A DNA stretch of 64,000 bases, from the NCBI RefSeq assembly GCF_014203695.1, contig NZ_JACHJO010000002.1, positions 335,893-399,892 on the forward strand, given 5' to 3'. How positions within the stretch are numbered: position 1 is the stretch's first letter; each line of letters begins with the position of its first letter. The DNA is from Nocardiopsis algeriensis (GTDB taxonomy: Bacteria > Actinomycetota > Actinomycetes > Streptosporangiales > Streptosporangiaceae). Shown one piece after another: positions 28,683 to 37,087 of this stretch. The position numbers and the translations under genes are program-made. The notes under the pieces were generated by a model. That model was not told the DNA's origin and made no database searches. It saw only the letters and a list, made by a program, of their open reading frames with translations.

Positions 28683-29864
28683 ATGCACGCGCTCGTGGCC
28701 ACCGTCGTCCACCATCCGGAGGACGCGCGGATCCTGCACCGGCAGGTCCGCGCCCTCCTGGATGCGGGGCACACCGTGACCTATATGGCCCCGTTCCGCG
28801 AATGCGGGGTCACACCGTGGCGGTCGCTGCACTCGATCGACGTGCCCCGCGCCGCCGGCCGGGAGCGGCTGCGGGCCCTGCGTGCCGCACGTGCGGCACT
28901 CACCGAACACGCGCCCCGGGCGGACCTGCTGCTCTTCCACGATCCCGAGCTGCTGCTGGCGCTGCCCTCGCGGCGCCCGGTGACGGTGTGGGACGTCCAC
29001 GAGGACACCGCCGCAGCGCTGCTCACCAAACCGTGGGTCCCCCGACCGCTGCGGCGGCCGCTCGGCACGGTGGTGCGCTCCTTCGAGCGGCGCGCCGAAC
29101 GCCGGATGCGGCTGCTGCTGGCCGAAGAGGGCTACCGGTCCCGGTTCCGCCGCCCGCACCCGGTGGTGCCCAACACCACCGACGTCCCGGCGGTCCCGGC
29201 GCGCGTGCCGGGCGGTGACCGGGCGGTCTACCTCGGCCACGTGTCCGTGGCCCGGGGCGCCCGCGAGATGGTGGGGCTGGGCCGGATCCTGCGCCGGCAC
29301 GGGGTGCGGCTGGAGATCATCGGCGGCGCCGACCCCGACGTGCGTCCGCTCTTGCGCGAGGCCCAGCAGGAGGGCGCGCTGACCTGGTACGGCTTCGTGC
29401 CCAACGACCGGGCCCTGCGGATGTGCGCGGGGGCGGCGGCGGGGCTGAGCCTGCTGCACGACACGCCCAACTACCGCCACTCGATGCCCACCAAGATCGT
29501 GGAGTACATGGCGCACGGCATCCCGGTGGTCAGCTCGCCGAGCCCGGTCGCCCAGGCCCTGGTGGCGGAGCGCCCCGAGGGCCCGGCAGGTCTGGTGGTG
29601 CCCTTCGGCGACGTGCGGGCAGCGGCCGACGCGGTGCTGCGCCTGAGCGGGGACGAGGAGCTGCGCACCCGGATGGGGAGCACCGGGCACGCGATCGCCC
29701 AGGCGTCCTTCCACTGGCCGGTCCAGGCCCGGCTGTTCGTCAAGCAGCTGGAGGAATGGGTGGCGGAGTCGTCCGGTGCGGTCGTCCGCCCGCCCCGGCC
29801 CGTCCGCGTGCCCCGGCCCAGGAGCAGCCGGCGCGCCCTGGAACGTGAGGGCGACCACATTTAA
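28683..29864 (+). CDS. GT4-like glycosyltransferase
   Basis: 393 residues from ATG 28683, with AGGTAGGTG upstream; in-frame GTG/ATG at 28674/28677 overlap that site. GT-B fold: N-terminal HALVATVVHHPEDARILHRQ, VWDVHEDTAAALL, a hinge region VVPNTTDVPAVP, VYLGHVSVARGAREMVGLG and donor site SMPTKIVEYMAHGIPVVSSP. Ends in a basic Pro/Arg tail. Transfers a sugar to a lipid-linked or growing glycan; donor unknown. A terminator separates it from wecC, so it has its own promoter or depends on readthrough. Confidence 0.85.
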   Translation: MHALVATVVHHPEDARILHRQVRALLDAGHTVTYMAPFRECGVTPWRSLHSIDVPRAAGRERLRALRAARAALTEHAPRADLLLFHDPELLLALPSRRPVTVWDVHEDTAAALLTKPWVPRPLRRPLGTVVRSFERRAERRMRLLLAEEGYRSRFRRPHPVVPNTTDVPAVPARVPGGDRAVYLGHVSVARGAREMVGLGRILRRHGVRLEIIGGADPDVRPLLREAQQEGALTWYGFVPNDRALRMCAGAAAGLSLLHDTPNYRHSMPTKIVEYMAHGIPVVSSPSPVAQALVAERPEGPAGLVVPFGDVRAAADAVLRLSGDEELRTRMGSTGHAIAQASFHWPVQARLFVKQLEEWVAESSGAVVRPPRPVRVPRPRSSRRALEREGDHI

Positions 29865-29961
29865 CCTCTTCAGGAAATAGCTTCCTGGTCAACCTTTGTT
29901 GTCGCACATGACACGCCGAGCCCCGCGTGTCCGCAGACACCGAAACACACGAGGTTGACAC

Positions 29962-30567
29962 ATGAGTGAGACGCTGGTCCTCGACAAGGCCGCCCAGGAC
30001 CTGCTGTTCCGCAGCGCCCGCACCGCCAACACCTTCACCGACGAGCCGGTGACCGACCAGCAGGTGCGCGACATCGTCGACCTGGTCAAGTACGGCCCGA
30101 CCGCGATGAACAACCAGCCGCTGCGCGTGACCGTCGTCCGCTCCCCCGAGGCCCGCGAGCGCCTGGTCGGGCACATGGCGGGCAGCAACGCCCCCAAGAC
30201 CTCGACCGCGCCGCTCTCGCTGATCCTGTCCGTGGACACCGACTTCCACGAGCACTTCCCGACGACCTTCCCGATCGCGCCGGACGCCCGTGAGAACTTC
30301 GCCGGGATGCCCCTGGAGGCCCGCGAGAGCATGGCCGTCCAGAACGGCTTCCTCCAGATCGCCTACCTGATCATGGGCGTGCGCGCCGCCGGCCTGGCGG
30401 CCGGACCGATGACCGGCTTCGACGCCGACGGTGTGCGCCGCGAGTTCTTCGGCGAGGACTCCCCGCTGCGCCCGGTCGTCGTCATGAACATCGGCAAGCC
30501 GGGCCCTGACGCCTGGTTCGACCGCCTCCCCCGCCTCGACCACGAGGTCGTCGTCAACGAGATCTGA
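29962..30567 (+). CDS. nitroreductase-family malonic semialdehyde reductase-like protein
   Basis: 201 residues. FMN-dependent nitroreductase fold resembling RutE/HadB-type 3-hydroxypropionate dehydrogenases: ARTANTFTDEPVTDQQV, YGPTAMNNQPLRVTVV, MAVQNGFLQIAYLIMGVRAAGLAAGPMTGFD and PVVVMNIGKPG. Length matches RutE (196). The other pyrimidine-degradation genes are absent, so the physiological substrate is open; it could be a general quinone or nitro reductase. The 97 bp upstream are AT-richer and contain CAGGAA-ATAGC-TTCCTG, a small inverted repeat. Confidence 0.85.
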   Translation: MSETLVLDKAAQDLLFRSARTANTFTDEPVTDQQVRDIVDLVKYGPTAMNNQPLRVTVVRSPEARERLVGHMAGSNAPKTSTAPLSLILSVDTDFHEHFPTTFPIAPDARENFAGMPLEARESMAVQNGFLQIAYLIMGVRAAGLAAGPMTGFDADGVRREFFGEDSPLRPVVVMNIGKPGPDAWFDRLPRLDHEVVVNEI

Positions 30568-30576
30568 CCCCGTGCA

Positions 30577-30610
30577 CGAGGGCCGGGCACCGTGCGGTGC
30601 CCGGCCCTCG
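30577..30610. terminator. bidirectional hairpin terminator, 16-bp perfect stem
   Basis: CGAGGGCCGGGCACCG at 30577-30592 pairs perfectly with 30595-30610, leaving only TG between, between two convergent stops. Confidence 0.8.
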
Positions 30611-30622
30611 TCGTGCGCGGGG

Positions 30623-31585
30623 TCAGATGACCGGGGGGCGTCCGGCGCGGGTCATGCGCCAGGCGGTGGACCAGCGGATCGGGGTGCGCCGACCCGCGTC
30701 CTCGCGCCAGCCCTCGCGGAAGCCCGCGAACCAGGCCTTGAGCGCGTCCGGCCTGCGCTCGCGCAGCACGGTCAGGACGATCCAGGTGCCCAGGTAGGCG
30801 AAGGCCAGCGGCCAGGGCAGGTTGCGGCGGGCCAGCCAGACCCGGTTGCGGGCGTTGAGGCGGTAGAAGTTCTCGTGGCGGGTGGGCGCGACGGCCGGGT
30901 GGTACATGACCGCCTCGGCGTCGTACTCGATGGTGTAGCCGGCGTTCATGATCTGCCAGGCGAGGTCGGTCTCCTCGTGGGCGTAGAAGAACTCGCCGGG
31001 CAGGCCGCCGCCCTCCTCGAAGGCGGTGCGGCGGATCGCGCAGGCACCGCCCAGGAAGGTGGTGACCACGCTGGAGCGGCGGGGGTCGCCCACCCGCAGC
31101 CGCGGTACGTGGCGGCGCTGGTCGGGGCCGCCGTCGGGGTCGGCGATCCGGAAGGACAGGGCACCCAGGCGCGGCTCGGCGGCGAAGCGGTCGCGCACGT
31201 GCCGGGCCAGGTCGGTGGAGCGGTACCACCCGTCGTCGTCCAGGAAGAGGATGATGTCGCCGGTGGTCGCCCTCACCCCGTGGTTGCGCCCCTCGGGGAT
31301 GCCCACGTTCTCCGGCAGCCGCACCGTGACCACGCCCTCGGGCAGCTCGGGCAGGTCGGCGCCGTTCCCGACCACGACCACCTCGACGTCGGCGCCCTCC
31401 TGCTCGAACACGCTGGTGATGGCGCGGCGCAGCTCGGCCGGGCGGTTGCCCATGGTGAGCAGGACGCAGGAGAGGGTGGGTTTACCGGACACCTGGGGAC
31501 GGCTCCGTTCGGCTCTGGGCCCCCTGGAGGTCTCCGCCACGGACTCACCGGGGCCCGGCTGGGGCGGAATCACGGGTGTGGTCAT
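30623..31585 (-). CDS. GT2 family glycosyltransferase
   Basis: 320 residues. GT-A fold: LSCVLLTMGNRPAELRRAI, nucleotide-binding VVVVGNGADLP, LPENVGIPEGRNHGVRATTG, metal DxD in ILFLDDDGWY, acceptor-site GGACAIRRTAFEEGGG and HEETDLAWQIMNAGY (the ED-type catalytic acid). The C-terminus (LPWPLAFAYLGTWIVLTVL) has one hydrophobic helix, suggesting peripheral membrane association. Belongs to rhamnosyl/galactofuranosyl-like bacterial GT2s; sugar unknown. Separated from the CDP-alcohol gene by 155 bp with two hairpins. Confidence 0.88.
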   Translation of the reverse strand: MTTPVIPPQPGPGESVAETSRGPRAERSRPQVSGKPTLSCVLLTMGNRPAELRRAITSVFEQEGADVEVVVVGNGADLPELPEGVVTVRLPENVGIPEGRNHGVRATTGDIILFLDDDGWYRSTDLARHVRDRFAAEPRLGALSFRIADPDGGPDQRRHVPRLRVGDPRRSSVVTTFLGGACAIRRTAFEEGGGLPGEFFYAHEETDLAWQIMNAGYTIEYDAEAVMYHPAVAPTRHENFYRLNARNRVWLARRNLPWPLAFAYLGTWIVLTVLRERRPDALKAWFAGFREGWREDAGRRTPIRWSTAWRMTRAGRPPVI

Positions 31586-31684
31586 GTTCGGGACCGTATC
31601 AGTGGACAGCGGACCGCCGGCAGGTTGACTCGAACCGACAGTCGCAGAAACAGATCAACGACAGAATAAGAGGGAAACGCAGGA

Positions 31685-31735
31685 GCCGCGGCCGGAAGGA
31701 CCGCCGCGGCCCCACATGTGACGGGAACGTCACTT
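31685..31735 (-). terminator. hairpins downstream of the CDP-alcohol phosphotransferase gene
   Basis: Two small stems follow that gene's stop on the minus strand: GTGACG / CGTCAC around 31720-31735 and GCCGCGGC / GCCGCGGC at 31685-31710. Confidence 0.5.
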
Positions 31736-31740
31736 CTGCG

Positions 31741-32511
31741 TCATTGGAGCCTGCGCGAGGAGACCACGCTGACGAAGTGGGCGAAGCTCATCAGCACGCC
31801 CACCGCGGCGCAGACGGCCACCAGGACCCGTGTGGCCGTGAGGTCGCCGAGGAAGGCGTCCACGACCGCGGCCACCACGATGATCAGGGAGAGCTCCACG
31901 GCCTGGATGATCCGGTGGACCTTCAGGGCGGAGGCCGCCCGGCGGGCCAGGCTCAGGCCCGAGGAGCGGGGGCGCATCGCCTCGTCGGTGACCGTCTCGG
32001 ACAGTCCCGCCTTGGCGCGGGCCACCACCACGTTGTCGGTCTCCGCCTTGATGAGTGCGACGCCGATGGCCGCGGCCATGCCGAGGACGACCCAGTTCCC
32101 GGCCTCCCACTCGCCCTGCGCTCGCACGCCCAGGCCGATCAGGAGGGCGATCTCGGACACGTAGTGCCCGATCCGGTCGAGGTAGATGCCCGCGACACTG
32201 GTCCGCCCGGTGTAACGGGCGACCTCGCCGTCCGAGCAGTCCAGGAGGAGGTAGATCTGGACGAGGACCGCGGCGGCGACCGCCGACCACAGCCCGCCGA
32301 AGGCGACGACGACACCCGCCAGCACCCCGAACACCATCATCAGGTAGGTGATCGGGTTCGGTGGGACGCCGAGCCGGACGAACAGCGTGCTCAGGTACGG
32401 CGAGATGTCCCTCATGTAGAGGCGGCCCGCCCAGTGCTCCTCGTTCGTGCGCTCCTTGATCCCGGCGGGCTGCCCGCCCGCCCGGACCTCAGCGACCGAA
32501 GGCTTCGACAT
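31741..32511 (-). CDS. CDP-alcohol phosphotransferase with altered last motif residue
   Basis: 256 residues from ATG 32511 (a GTG at 32523 is possible). Integral membrane enzyme moving a phosphoalcohol from a CDP donor to an acceptor alcohol. Five or six hydrophobic helices follow a 45-residue soluble start. The motif DGx2ARx8Gx3Dx3D appears as DGEVAR...GIYLDRIGH: the last Asp, the presumed base, is His. Overlaps the upstream dehydrogenase gene by 23 bp, in one transcription unit with it and a nucleotidyltransferase. The donor is probably the CDP-alcohol made by those two; a glycerol-1-phosphate product is an inference. Confidence 0.85.
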   Translation of the reverse strand: MSKPSVAEVRAGGQPAGIKERTNEEHWAGRLYMRDISPYLSTLFVRLGVPPNPITYLMMVFGVLAGVVVAFGGLWSAVAAAVLVQIYLLLDCSDGEVARYTGRTSVAGIYLDRIGHYVSEIALLIGLGVRAQGEWEAGNWVVLGMAAAIGVALIKAETDNVVVARAKAGLSETVTDEAMRPRSSGLSLARRAASALKVHRIIQAVELSLIIVVAAVVDAFLGDLTATRVLVAVCAAVGVLMSFAHFVSVVSSRRLQ

Positions 32512-33556
32512 AGTCGGCCACACTCCGCTCGATCTCGTCCTCGGAGAGCCGGAGGTGCTCCAGGATCGTGAACCGGCCCGGCCGGGTGTCGGGGGCGCGG
32601 ACCACCGCGCGGGCGAAGGCCTCCTCGTCGAGTCCGACGTCCGAGGGCACGACCGGCAGCTGGTGGCGGAGGAGGCAGTCGCGGATCTCGTTCATCCGCG
32701 CCTCCGGCCAGCCCAGGTGCCGCACCCGCAGGAAGGAGGCGAACAGCGTCCCCAGCCCCGCGAGCTCGCCGTGGTTGCTGACCCCCGGGTACAGCTGGGT
32801 GACGGCGTGCAGGATCTCGTGGCACGCGCCGCTGGCGGGGCGGCTGGAGCCGGCCACCGACATGGCCATGCCCGAGAGGACCAGCCCCTCGGCCAGGACC
32901 GTGAGGAAGGCGTCGGACTCGATCGAGTCCGGCCGGTGCAGGACCGCCTCGGCGGCGACCCGGGCGAAGGTGACGGCCATGCCGTCGACCGGCTCGCCGT
33001 TGACCCGGCCCGCCAGCTCCCAGTCCTCGATGGCGGAGATGTTGCTGATCACGTCGCCGACCCCTGAGCGCACCAGTTGCGGAGGGGCGGCCTGGACGTA
33101 GTCGACGTCGATGACCACGGCGATGGGCATGGTGACCCCGATGGACGGCTTGCCGCCCTCGTGCTCCAGGGAGCTGACGGGGGAGGCGATGCCGTCGTGG
33201 GCCAGGTTGGTGGCGACCGCCACCATGGGGATGCCCGCCATGGTGGCGGCGAACTTGGTGACGTCGATGGTCTTGCCGCCGCCGATGCCGGCGACCGCCT
33301 CGTAGGCGCCCGAGCGGAGCTTCCTGCCCAGCTCGTTGGCGGCGTCGACGGTGCCTTCCTCGACCCGGAAGACCTCGCACTGGGGCAGGTCCAGGTCCGC
33401 GGCGATCTGCTCTCCCTGCCCCGGTCCGACGGCGACCGCGATCCGGCCCTCGGTGGCGATGCGCCGGTCGGCGAGCACGTCCCCGAGAGAGGAGACGGCG
33501 CCGCGGCGCACGTCGATCGCCACCGGGGAGGGCAGCATTCGAGCTAGTAGCGGCAC
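32489..33556 (-). CDS. sn-glycerol-1-phosphate dehydrogenase-like (iron-containing ADH superfamily)
   Basis: 355 residues, overlapping the nucleotidyltransferase gene by 13 bp. NAD-binding GIGGGKTIDVTKFAA, then AVATNLAHDGIASPVSSLE, metal ligands Asp in SGVGDVISN, His in GACHEILHAV and His in SNHGELAGLG. These segments match archaeal EgsA and Bacillus AraM, which reduce DHAP to sn-glycerol 1-phosphate, more than glycerol or alcohol dehydrogenases. If so, this bacterium makes the archaeal stereoisomer for a surface polymer or lipid. Related actinobacterial genes are often labelled only iron-containing alcohol dehydrogenase, so exact substrate is not settled. Confidence 0.8.
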   Translation of the reverse strand: MPLLARMLPSPVAIDVRRGAVSSLGDVLADRRIATEGRIAVAVGPGQGEQIAADLDLPQCEVFRVEEGTVDAANELGRKLRSGAYEAVAGIGGGKTIDVTKFAATMAGIPMVAVATNLAHDGIASPVSSLEHEGGKPSIGVTMPIAVVIDVDYVQAAPPQLVRSGVGDVISNISAIEDWELAGRVNGEPVDGMAVTFARVAAEAVLHRPDSIESDAFLTVLAEGLVLSGMAMSVAGSSRPASGACHEILHAVTQLYPGVSNHGELAGLGTLFASFLRVRHLGWPEARMNEIRDCLLRHQLPVVPSDVGLDEEAFARAVVRAPDTRPGRFTILEHLRLSEDEIERSVADYVEAFGR

Positions 33557-34275
33557 GCGATCTCCCTGGCCTTGGCGAGGTCGTCGTGGTTGTCGACCTC
33601 CACCCAGTCGACCTTGCCGATGGGGGCGACGGAGATCTTCTCCCCGCGGTTGACGAGCTCCTGGTAGCCGTCCTCGTAGTACAGCTGGGGGTCGCGCTCC
33701 CAGGTGGCCTTGAGGGCGTCGGCGAGGCGGGCGTCGAGGGAGCCCTCGATGAGGGTCGCGCCGATGTACTCACCGGCGGCCGTCGCGGGGTCCATGAGCT
33801 TGGTGATGGTGCGCAGGTGGCCCTCCTCGTCGAGGGTCACCTTCATCTCCTCGTCGGCAAGGCTTTTCACGTCGTCCACCGCGAGGAGGAGTTCCGGACC
33901 CCGTGCGGCGAGTAGCGTCTTCTCGACACCGACCGGGTGCACGGTGTCGCCGTTGACCAGCAGGACGCCCTCGGAGAAGTACTCGCGCGCGGTCCACAGG
34001 GAGTAGGCGTTGTTCCACTCCTCGGCCTTGTCGTTGTAGCTGAGGGTGAGCCTGACCCCGTGGCGCTCCTCCAGCGCCTCCTTGCGGGCCTCCACCGCCT
34101 CCGCGCGGTATCCGACCACGACGACGACGTCGGTCAGGCCGACGGCGGCCAGGTTGCGCAGCGAGATGTCCATGATGGTCGTCTCACCGTCGACGGGCAC
34201 CAGGGCCTTGGGCAGCGTGTCGGTGTAGGGGCGCAGGCGTCGACCCGCGCCTGCGGCGAGAACCATTCCGAGCAT
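33544..34275 (-). CDS. sugar/alcohol-phosphate nucleotidyltransferase (LicC-like)
   Basis: 243 residues. GT-A nucleotidyltransferase fold: MLGMVLAAGAGRRLRPYTDTLPKALVPVDG is the pyrophosphorylase signature, followed by VVVVGYRAEAV, NAYSLWTAREYF, LLVNGDTVHP (metal Asp) and the C-terminal VDWVEVDNHDDLAKAREI typical of phosphocholine-cytidylyltransferase-like enzymes (LicC). First gene of the unit that continues with the glycerol-1-phosphate-dehydrogenase-like and CDP-alcohol phosphotransferase genes, so CTP plus the alcohol phosphate made by its neighbour is the most economical reaction. Confidence 0.87.
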   Translation of the reverse strand: MLGMVLAAGAGRRLRPYTDTLPKALVPVDGETTIMDISLRNLAAVGLTDVVVVVGYRAEAVEARKEALEERHGVRLTLSYNDKAEEWNNAYSLWTAREYFSEGVLLVNGDTVHPVGVEKTLLAARGPELLLAVDDVKSLADEEMKVTLDEEGHLRTITKLMDPATAAGEYIGATLIEGSLDARLADALKATWERDPQLYYEDGYQELVNRGEKISVAPIGKVDWVEVDNHDDLAKAREIACRY

Positions 34276-34749
34276 GCGGGCGTGTTCCTCCTTATTCGGG
34301 GAGGGTCTCTACGCCTCCCCGCTCGTTCCGGCGACAGGCTCGCCGCCGTTGCGGTGTTCGGTCCGGGATGCCCCGGCACTGAGCACCACTGCCGGGGACT
34401 GCGGTCCTGCCGGGTGTGCGCCCGTCCTCTCGGGGGCTGCGGACGACCGGGCTCACGGCGCCGGCGGCAGGACGTGCCGTCCTGTCGCTGCGGCGGGTGA
34501 CCGCTGTCAAGCGTACGGAGAACAGGGGACGGGTGCGTCGGAGGCCGCTTCCGTGGCCACCGGGTCTTCCTGCTCGTTCGGGGGGCGGCACGGTCGGCAC
34601 GAGTCTGTCGGGGCAGCCGCCGCAGGACGTCTCGGGACCAGTCCAGACAGTACCAGGGCGGCAACCGGTGCGAACAGGGTAATGCCTGGCAGCCCTCCCC
34701 CGCCCCGCGGCGGGACGGGGGAGGGCCGCCGGACCGCCCGCGGCGGCGG
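34276..34749. other. 474-bp intergenic region between two minus-strand units
   Basis: No reading frame here has convincing codon bias or family resemblance. The stretch next to 34276 should hold the promoter of the nucleotidyltransferase unit, with CTCCTTATTC just upstream of its start (AAGGAG on the minus strand, a ribosome-binding site). The far end holds the hairpin at 34693-34725. Confidence 0.5.
34693..34725 (-). terminator. terminator after DUF5941-like gene
   Basis: CCCTCCCCCG / CGGGGGAGGG, a 10-bp perfect stem around a GC-rich loop, 25 bp beyond the minus-strand stop. Confidence 0.65.
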
Positions 34750-35304
34750 TCAGCGGCGGCTCCCCGCCGGGTGGACGAGCACGGCGGTGACGGCGAGGAC
34801 GCATCCGGTGATGACCGCGGCGAAGGCCGCCCTGGGGTCCCACAGCGTGGCGGCGACCGCGATCACGAGGAACCGGACCGGTTGGGGGAAGGCCAGAACG
34901 CGGAGGGCGCCCTCCCGGTCCCGGCTCGAGAGGAGCGAGTCGCGCAGGGCCAGCGCCACCAGCGCCCCTGCCGCCCATCCCCACGAACCGGGGACCCCGG
35001 CCAGGGCCCCTCCCACGGCCAGGCCGAGGTAGACGACGTACTCCCGCAGCTGGGACAGCATCGCCACGAGCCACGGGGCGGGGACCCCGCGCCGGTGGGA
35101 GCGCATGCGCGCCCGGGCCACGTCGCAGAACAGGACCGCCCCGAGGAGGGCGGACCCGGCCAGGGCCCCGACCGGATCGGTCCGGGTGAAGCAGAGCGCG
35201 GCGCCGGCCGCCACCACGACGCCGAGGCGGGCCGCCCCCTCGGGAGTGGCGCGTCTGCGTTCCAGGGTCCGCGCGGTCGACCGCGCGGCGCCGGTGTCGG
35301 CCAT
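34750..35304 (-). CDS. DUF5941-like multi-span membrane protein
   Basis: 184 residues with about five hydrophobic segments (LGVVVAAGAALCF, GALAGSALLGAVLFCDVA, LREYVVYLGLAVGGALAGV, WGWAAGALVALALRDSL, FLVIAVAATLW, AVITGCVLAVTAVLV). The central PAPWLVAMLSQLREYVVYLGL resembles the C-terminal membrane part of larger actinobacterial DUF5941 proteins encoded in the same kind of glycopolymer cluster; here it appears without the N-terminal nucleotidyltransferase-like part. Function unknown. Separated by 83 bp from the exporter ATPase gene and on the same strand. Confidence 0.55.
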   Translation of the reverse strand: MADTGAARSTARTLERRRATPEGAARLGVVVAAGAALCFTRTDPVGALAGSALLGAVLFCDVARARMRSHRRGVPAPWLVAMLSQLREYVVYLGLAVGGALAGVPGSWGWAAGALVALALRDSLLSSRDREGALRVLAFPQPVRFLVIAVAATLWDPRAAFAAVITGCVLAVTAVLVHPAGSRR

Positions 35305-35387
35305 GGGCGTGCCCTCTCAGGTTCCGGTGAGAGTCACCGTTTCCCACGGAGTGTGGTCGTTCAACCACTGACACGCCCCGGCCGGGG

Positions 35388-36251
35388 TCAGGCCGCCTGG
35401 CCGCCGTCCTTGCCCCCGGTCCCGTCCTTCTTGGCCTTCTTGGCCGCCTCGGCCTTCTTGCGCTTGGCGATCTCGGCCTTGGTGTCCTCGTTGTAGGCGG
35501 CCAGGGCCGCCTCGATGTCGGTGTCCAGGGCCAGGCCGCCGTCCCTGATGTAGAGGCCCCGGTCGCAGAACCTGCGCAGGTCGCCCTCGTTGTGGGAGAC
35601 CAGCACCATCGTCCGCTGGTTGGCCAGCATCCGCTCGATGGCCTCGTAGCACTTGCGCTTGAACGCCTTGTCACCCACCGCGAGCACCTCGTCGACCAGC
35701 ATGATCGGATGCTCCAGCTGGGAGATCAGGGCGAAGCCCAGGCGCACCTTCATACCGCTGGAGTAGTGCCGCACCGGGGTGTCGATGAACTTCGGCTGGA
35801 TCTCGGCGAACTCGATGATCTCGTCGAAGCGCTCGTCGATCTGCTTCTCGGTCATGCCGTGCAGGGAGCCGACCAGGTACACGTTCTCCCGGCCGGTGAG
35901 GTTGTCGTTGAACCCCGCCCGCAGCTCCAGCAGAGGAGCCACCTTGCCCCGCACCTGCACCTCGCCCTCGTCGGGGAGGAGGACGCCGGCGATCAGCTTG
36001 AGGAGGGTCGACTTCCCGGTGCCGTTCTTGCCGACGATGCCGACGCACTCGCCCCGGGCGATCTCGAAGGACACGTCGCGCAGCGGCCAGAACTCGTCGC
36101 CCGCGGCGTTGGGGTCGCGCTTGGTCCCGTGGATGAACATCTCGCGCAGGCTGCGCTTGCGACGGCGGTTCACCGCGAACTTGACACCGAGCCCCTTGGC
36201 CTCGATGACCGGCCCGCTCCCGAGCTCGGCGCCGTAGTCGGTCTGCGCCAT
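35388..36251 (-). CDS. ABC exporter ATPase (Wzt/TagH family)
   Basis: 287 residues, ATG 36251 with GAAGGAG upstream. Powers export of a lipid-linked polysaccharide or teichoic acid. Walker A GIVGKNGTGKSTLL, Q-loop region, signature HYSSGMKVRLGFAL, Walker B PIMLVDEVLAVGD, switch His in LVSHNEGD. The MFIHGTKRD insert before the core is typical of the polymer-export subfamily. It lacks a Wzt carbohydrate-binding domain, ending instead in a Lys/Ala-rich tail (KRKKAEAAKKAKKDG), so substrate recognition would follow the TagH-like or no-tail model. Start overlaps the permease stop as TGATG, indicating translational coupling. Confidence 0.92.
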   Translation of the reverse strand: MAQTDYGAELGSGPVIEAKGLGVKFAVNRRRKRSLREMFIHGTKRDPNAAGDEFWPLRDVSFEIARGECVGIVGKNGTGKSTLLKLIAGVLLPDEGEVQVRGKVAPLLELRAGFNDNLTGRENVYLVGSLHGMTEKQIDERFDEIIEFAEIQPKFIDTPVRHYSSGMKVRLGFALISQLEHPIMLVDEVLAVGDKAFKRKCYEAIERMLANQRTMVLVSHNEGDLRRFCDRGLYIRDGGLALDTDIEAALAAYNEDTKAEIAKRKKAEAAKKAKKDGTGGKDGGQAA

Positions 36252-37087
36252 CACAACTCCTTCAAAACGGACATCTCCAGACGGCGGAACGTCCAGTATC
36301 CGATGACGAGCACCAGAAGCGAACCCACCACCGCGGAGGTCAACGCGATCGGGCCGGGTGTCAGCTCCTCGAAACCGGAGAACCACACGGCCCGGTGCAT
36401 CTCGAAGATACCGAGCAGGGGGTTGATCTGGTAGGCGGTCTTGAGCCACTCGGGCACCTGGTCGGAGTCGAGCACCATGAGCGCCGGGTAGAGGATCGCC
36501 GATCCGTAGAACAGGATCCGGGAGGCGATGCGCACCAGGCGCTCCACGTCGCGCACCAGGACGTTGATCGAGGACAGCAGCAGGGTCAGGCCGAGGCCGA
36601 TCACGAACTGCAGCACCACGGCCAGCGGCAGCCAGAGCAGCACGCCCTCCCACGACGGGCGGCCGCCGAGGAAGAACACGAAGAGCAGCAGCACCGGCCA
36701 CGTGAGCAGGTACTCGACGAACTTCGTGCCCACCGTGGCGATCGGGAAGATCTCCCGGGGCACCTTCATCGTGGTGATCAGCTTGGAGTGCGTGATCATC
36801 GCGCGCGGCGCCTCGTTGAGGATCGCGCCGAAGGTCGTCCACGGCAGGATCCCGGCCACCAGGAAGAGGAGGAAGCCGCCCTGCGCCATCGCCTCGGCCG
36901 GCATGTCCCGGTCCGCGTTCAGGACGACCCCGAAGACGAAGAAGTAGACCAATGTCAGAGCCAGCGGCTCCAACATCGTCCACGCGTAGCCGAGTATGGA
37001 CTGCTGGTACTTGACCTTCAGGTCGCGCCGGACCAGGAGGCCGACGACCTTCCGGTGCTCCCAGACGGCCAGCGCCCTTGACGCCAC
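36251..37087 (-). CDS. ABC-2 type polymer exporter permease (Wzm/TagG family)
   Basis: 278 residues from GTG 37087, with GGAGG five bases upstream. Six membrane helices: KYQQSILGYAWTMLEPLALT (membrane re-entrant start), GFLLFLVAGILPW, EYLLTWPVLLLFVFFLGG, PLAVVLQFVIGLGLTLLLSS, ILFYGSAILYPALMVL and ALTSAVVGSLLVLVIGYW. The SILGYAWTMLEPL and YQINPLLGIFEMHRAVW segments are family hallmarks. Forms the channel with the ATPase encoded downstream. Confidence 0.92.
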   Translation of the reverse strand: MASRALAVWEHRKVVGLLVRRDLKVKYQQSILGYAWTMLEPLALTLVYFFVFGVVLNADRDMPAEAMAQGGFLLFLVAGILPWTTFGAILNEAPRAMITHSKLITTMKVPREIFPIATVGTKFVEYLLTWPVLLLFVFFLGGRPSWEGVLLWLPLAVVLQFVIGLGLTLLLSSINVLVRDVERLVRIASRILFYGSAILYPALMVLDSDQVPEWLKTAYQINPLLGIFEMHRAVWFSGFEELTPGPIALTSAVVGSLLVLVIGYWTFRRLEMSVLKEL

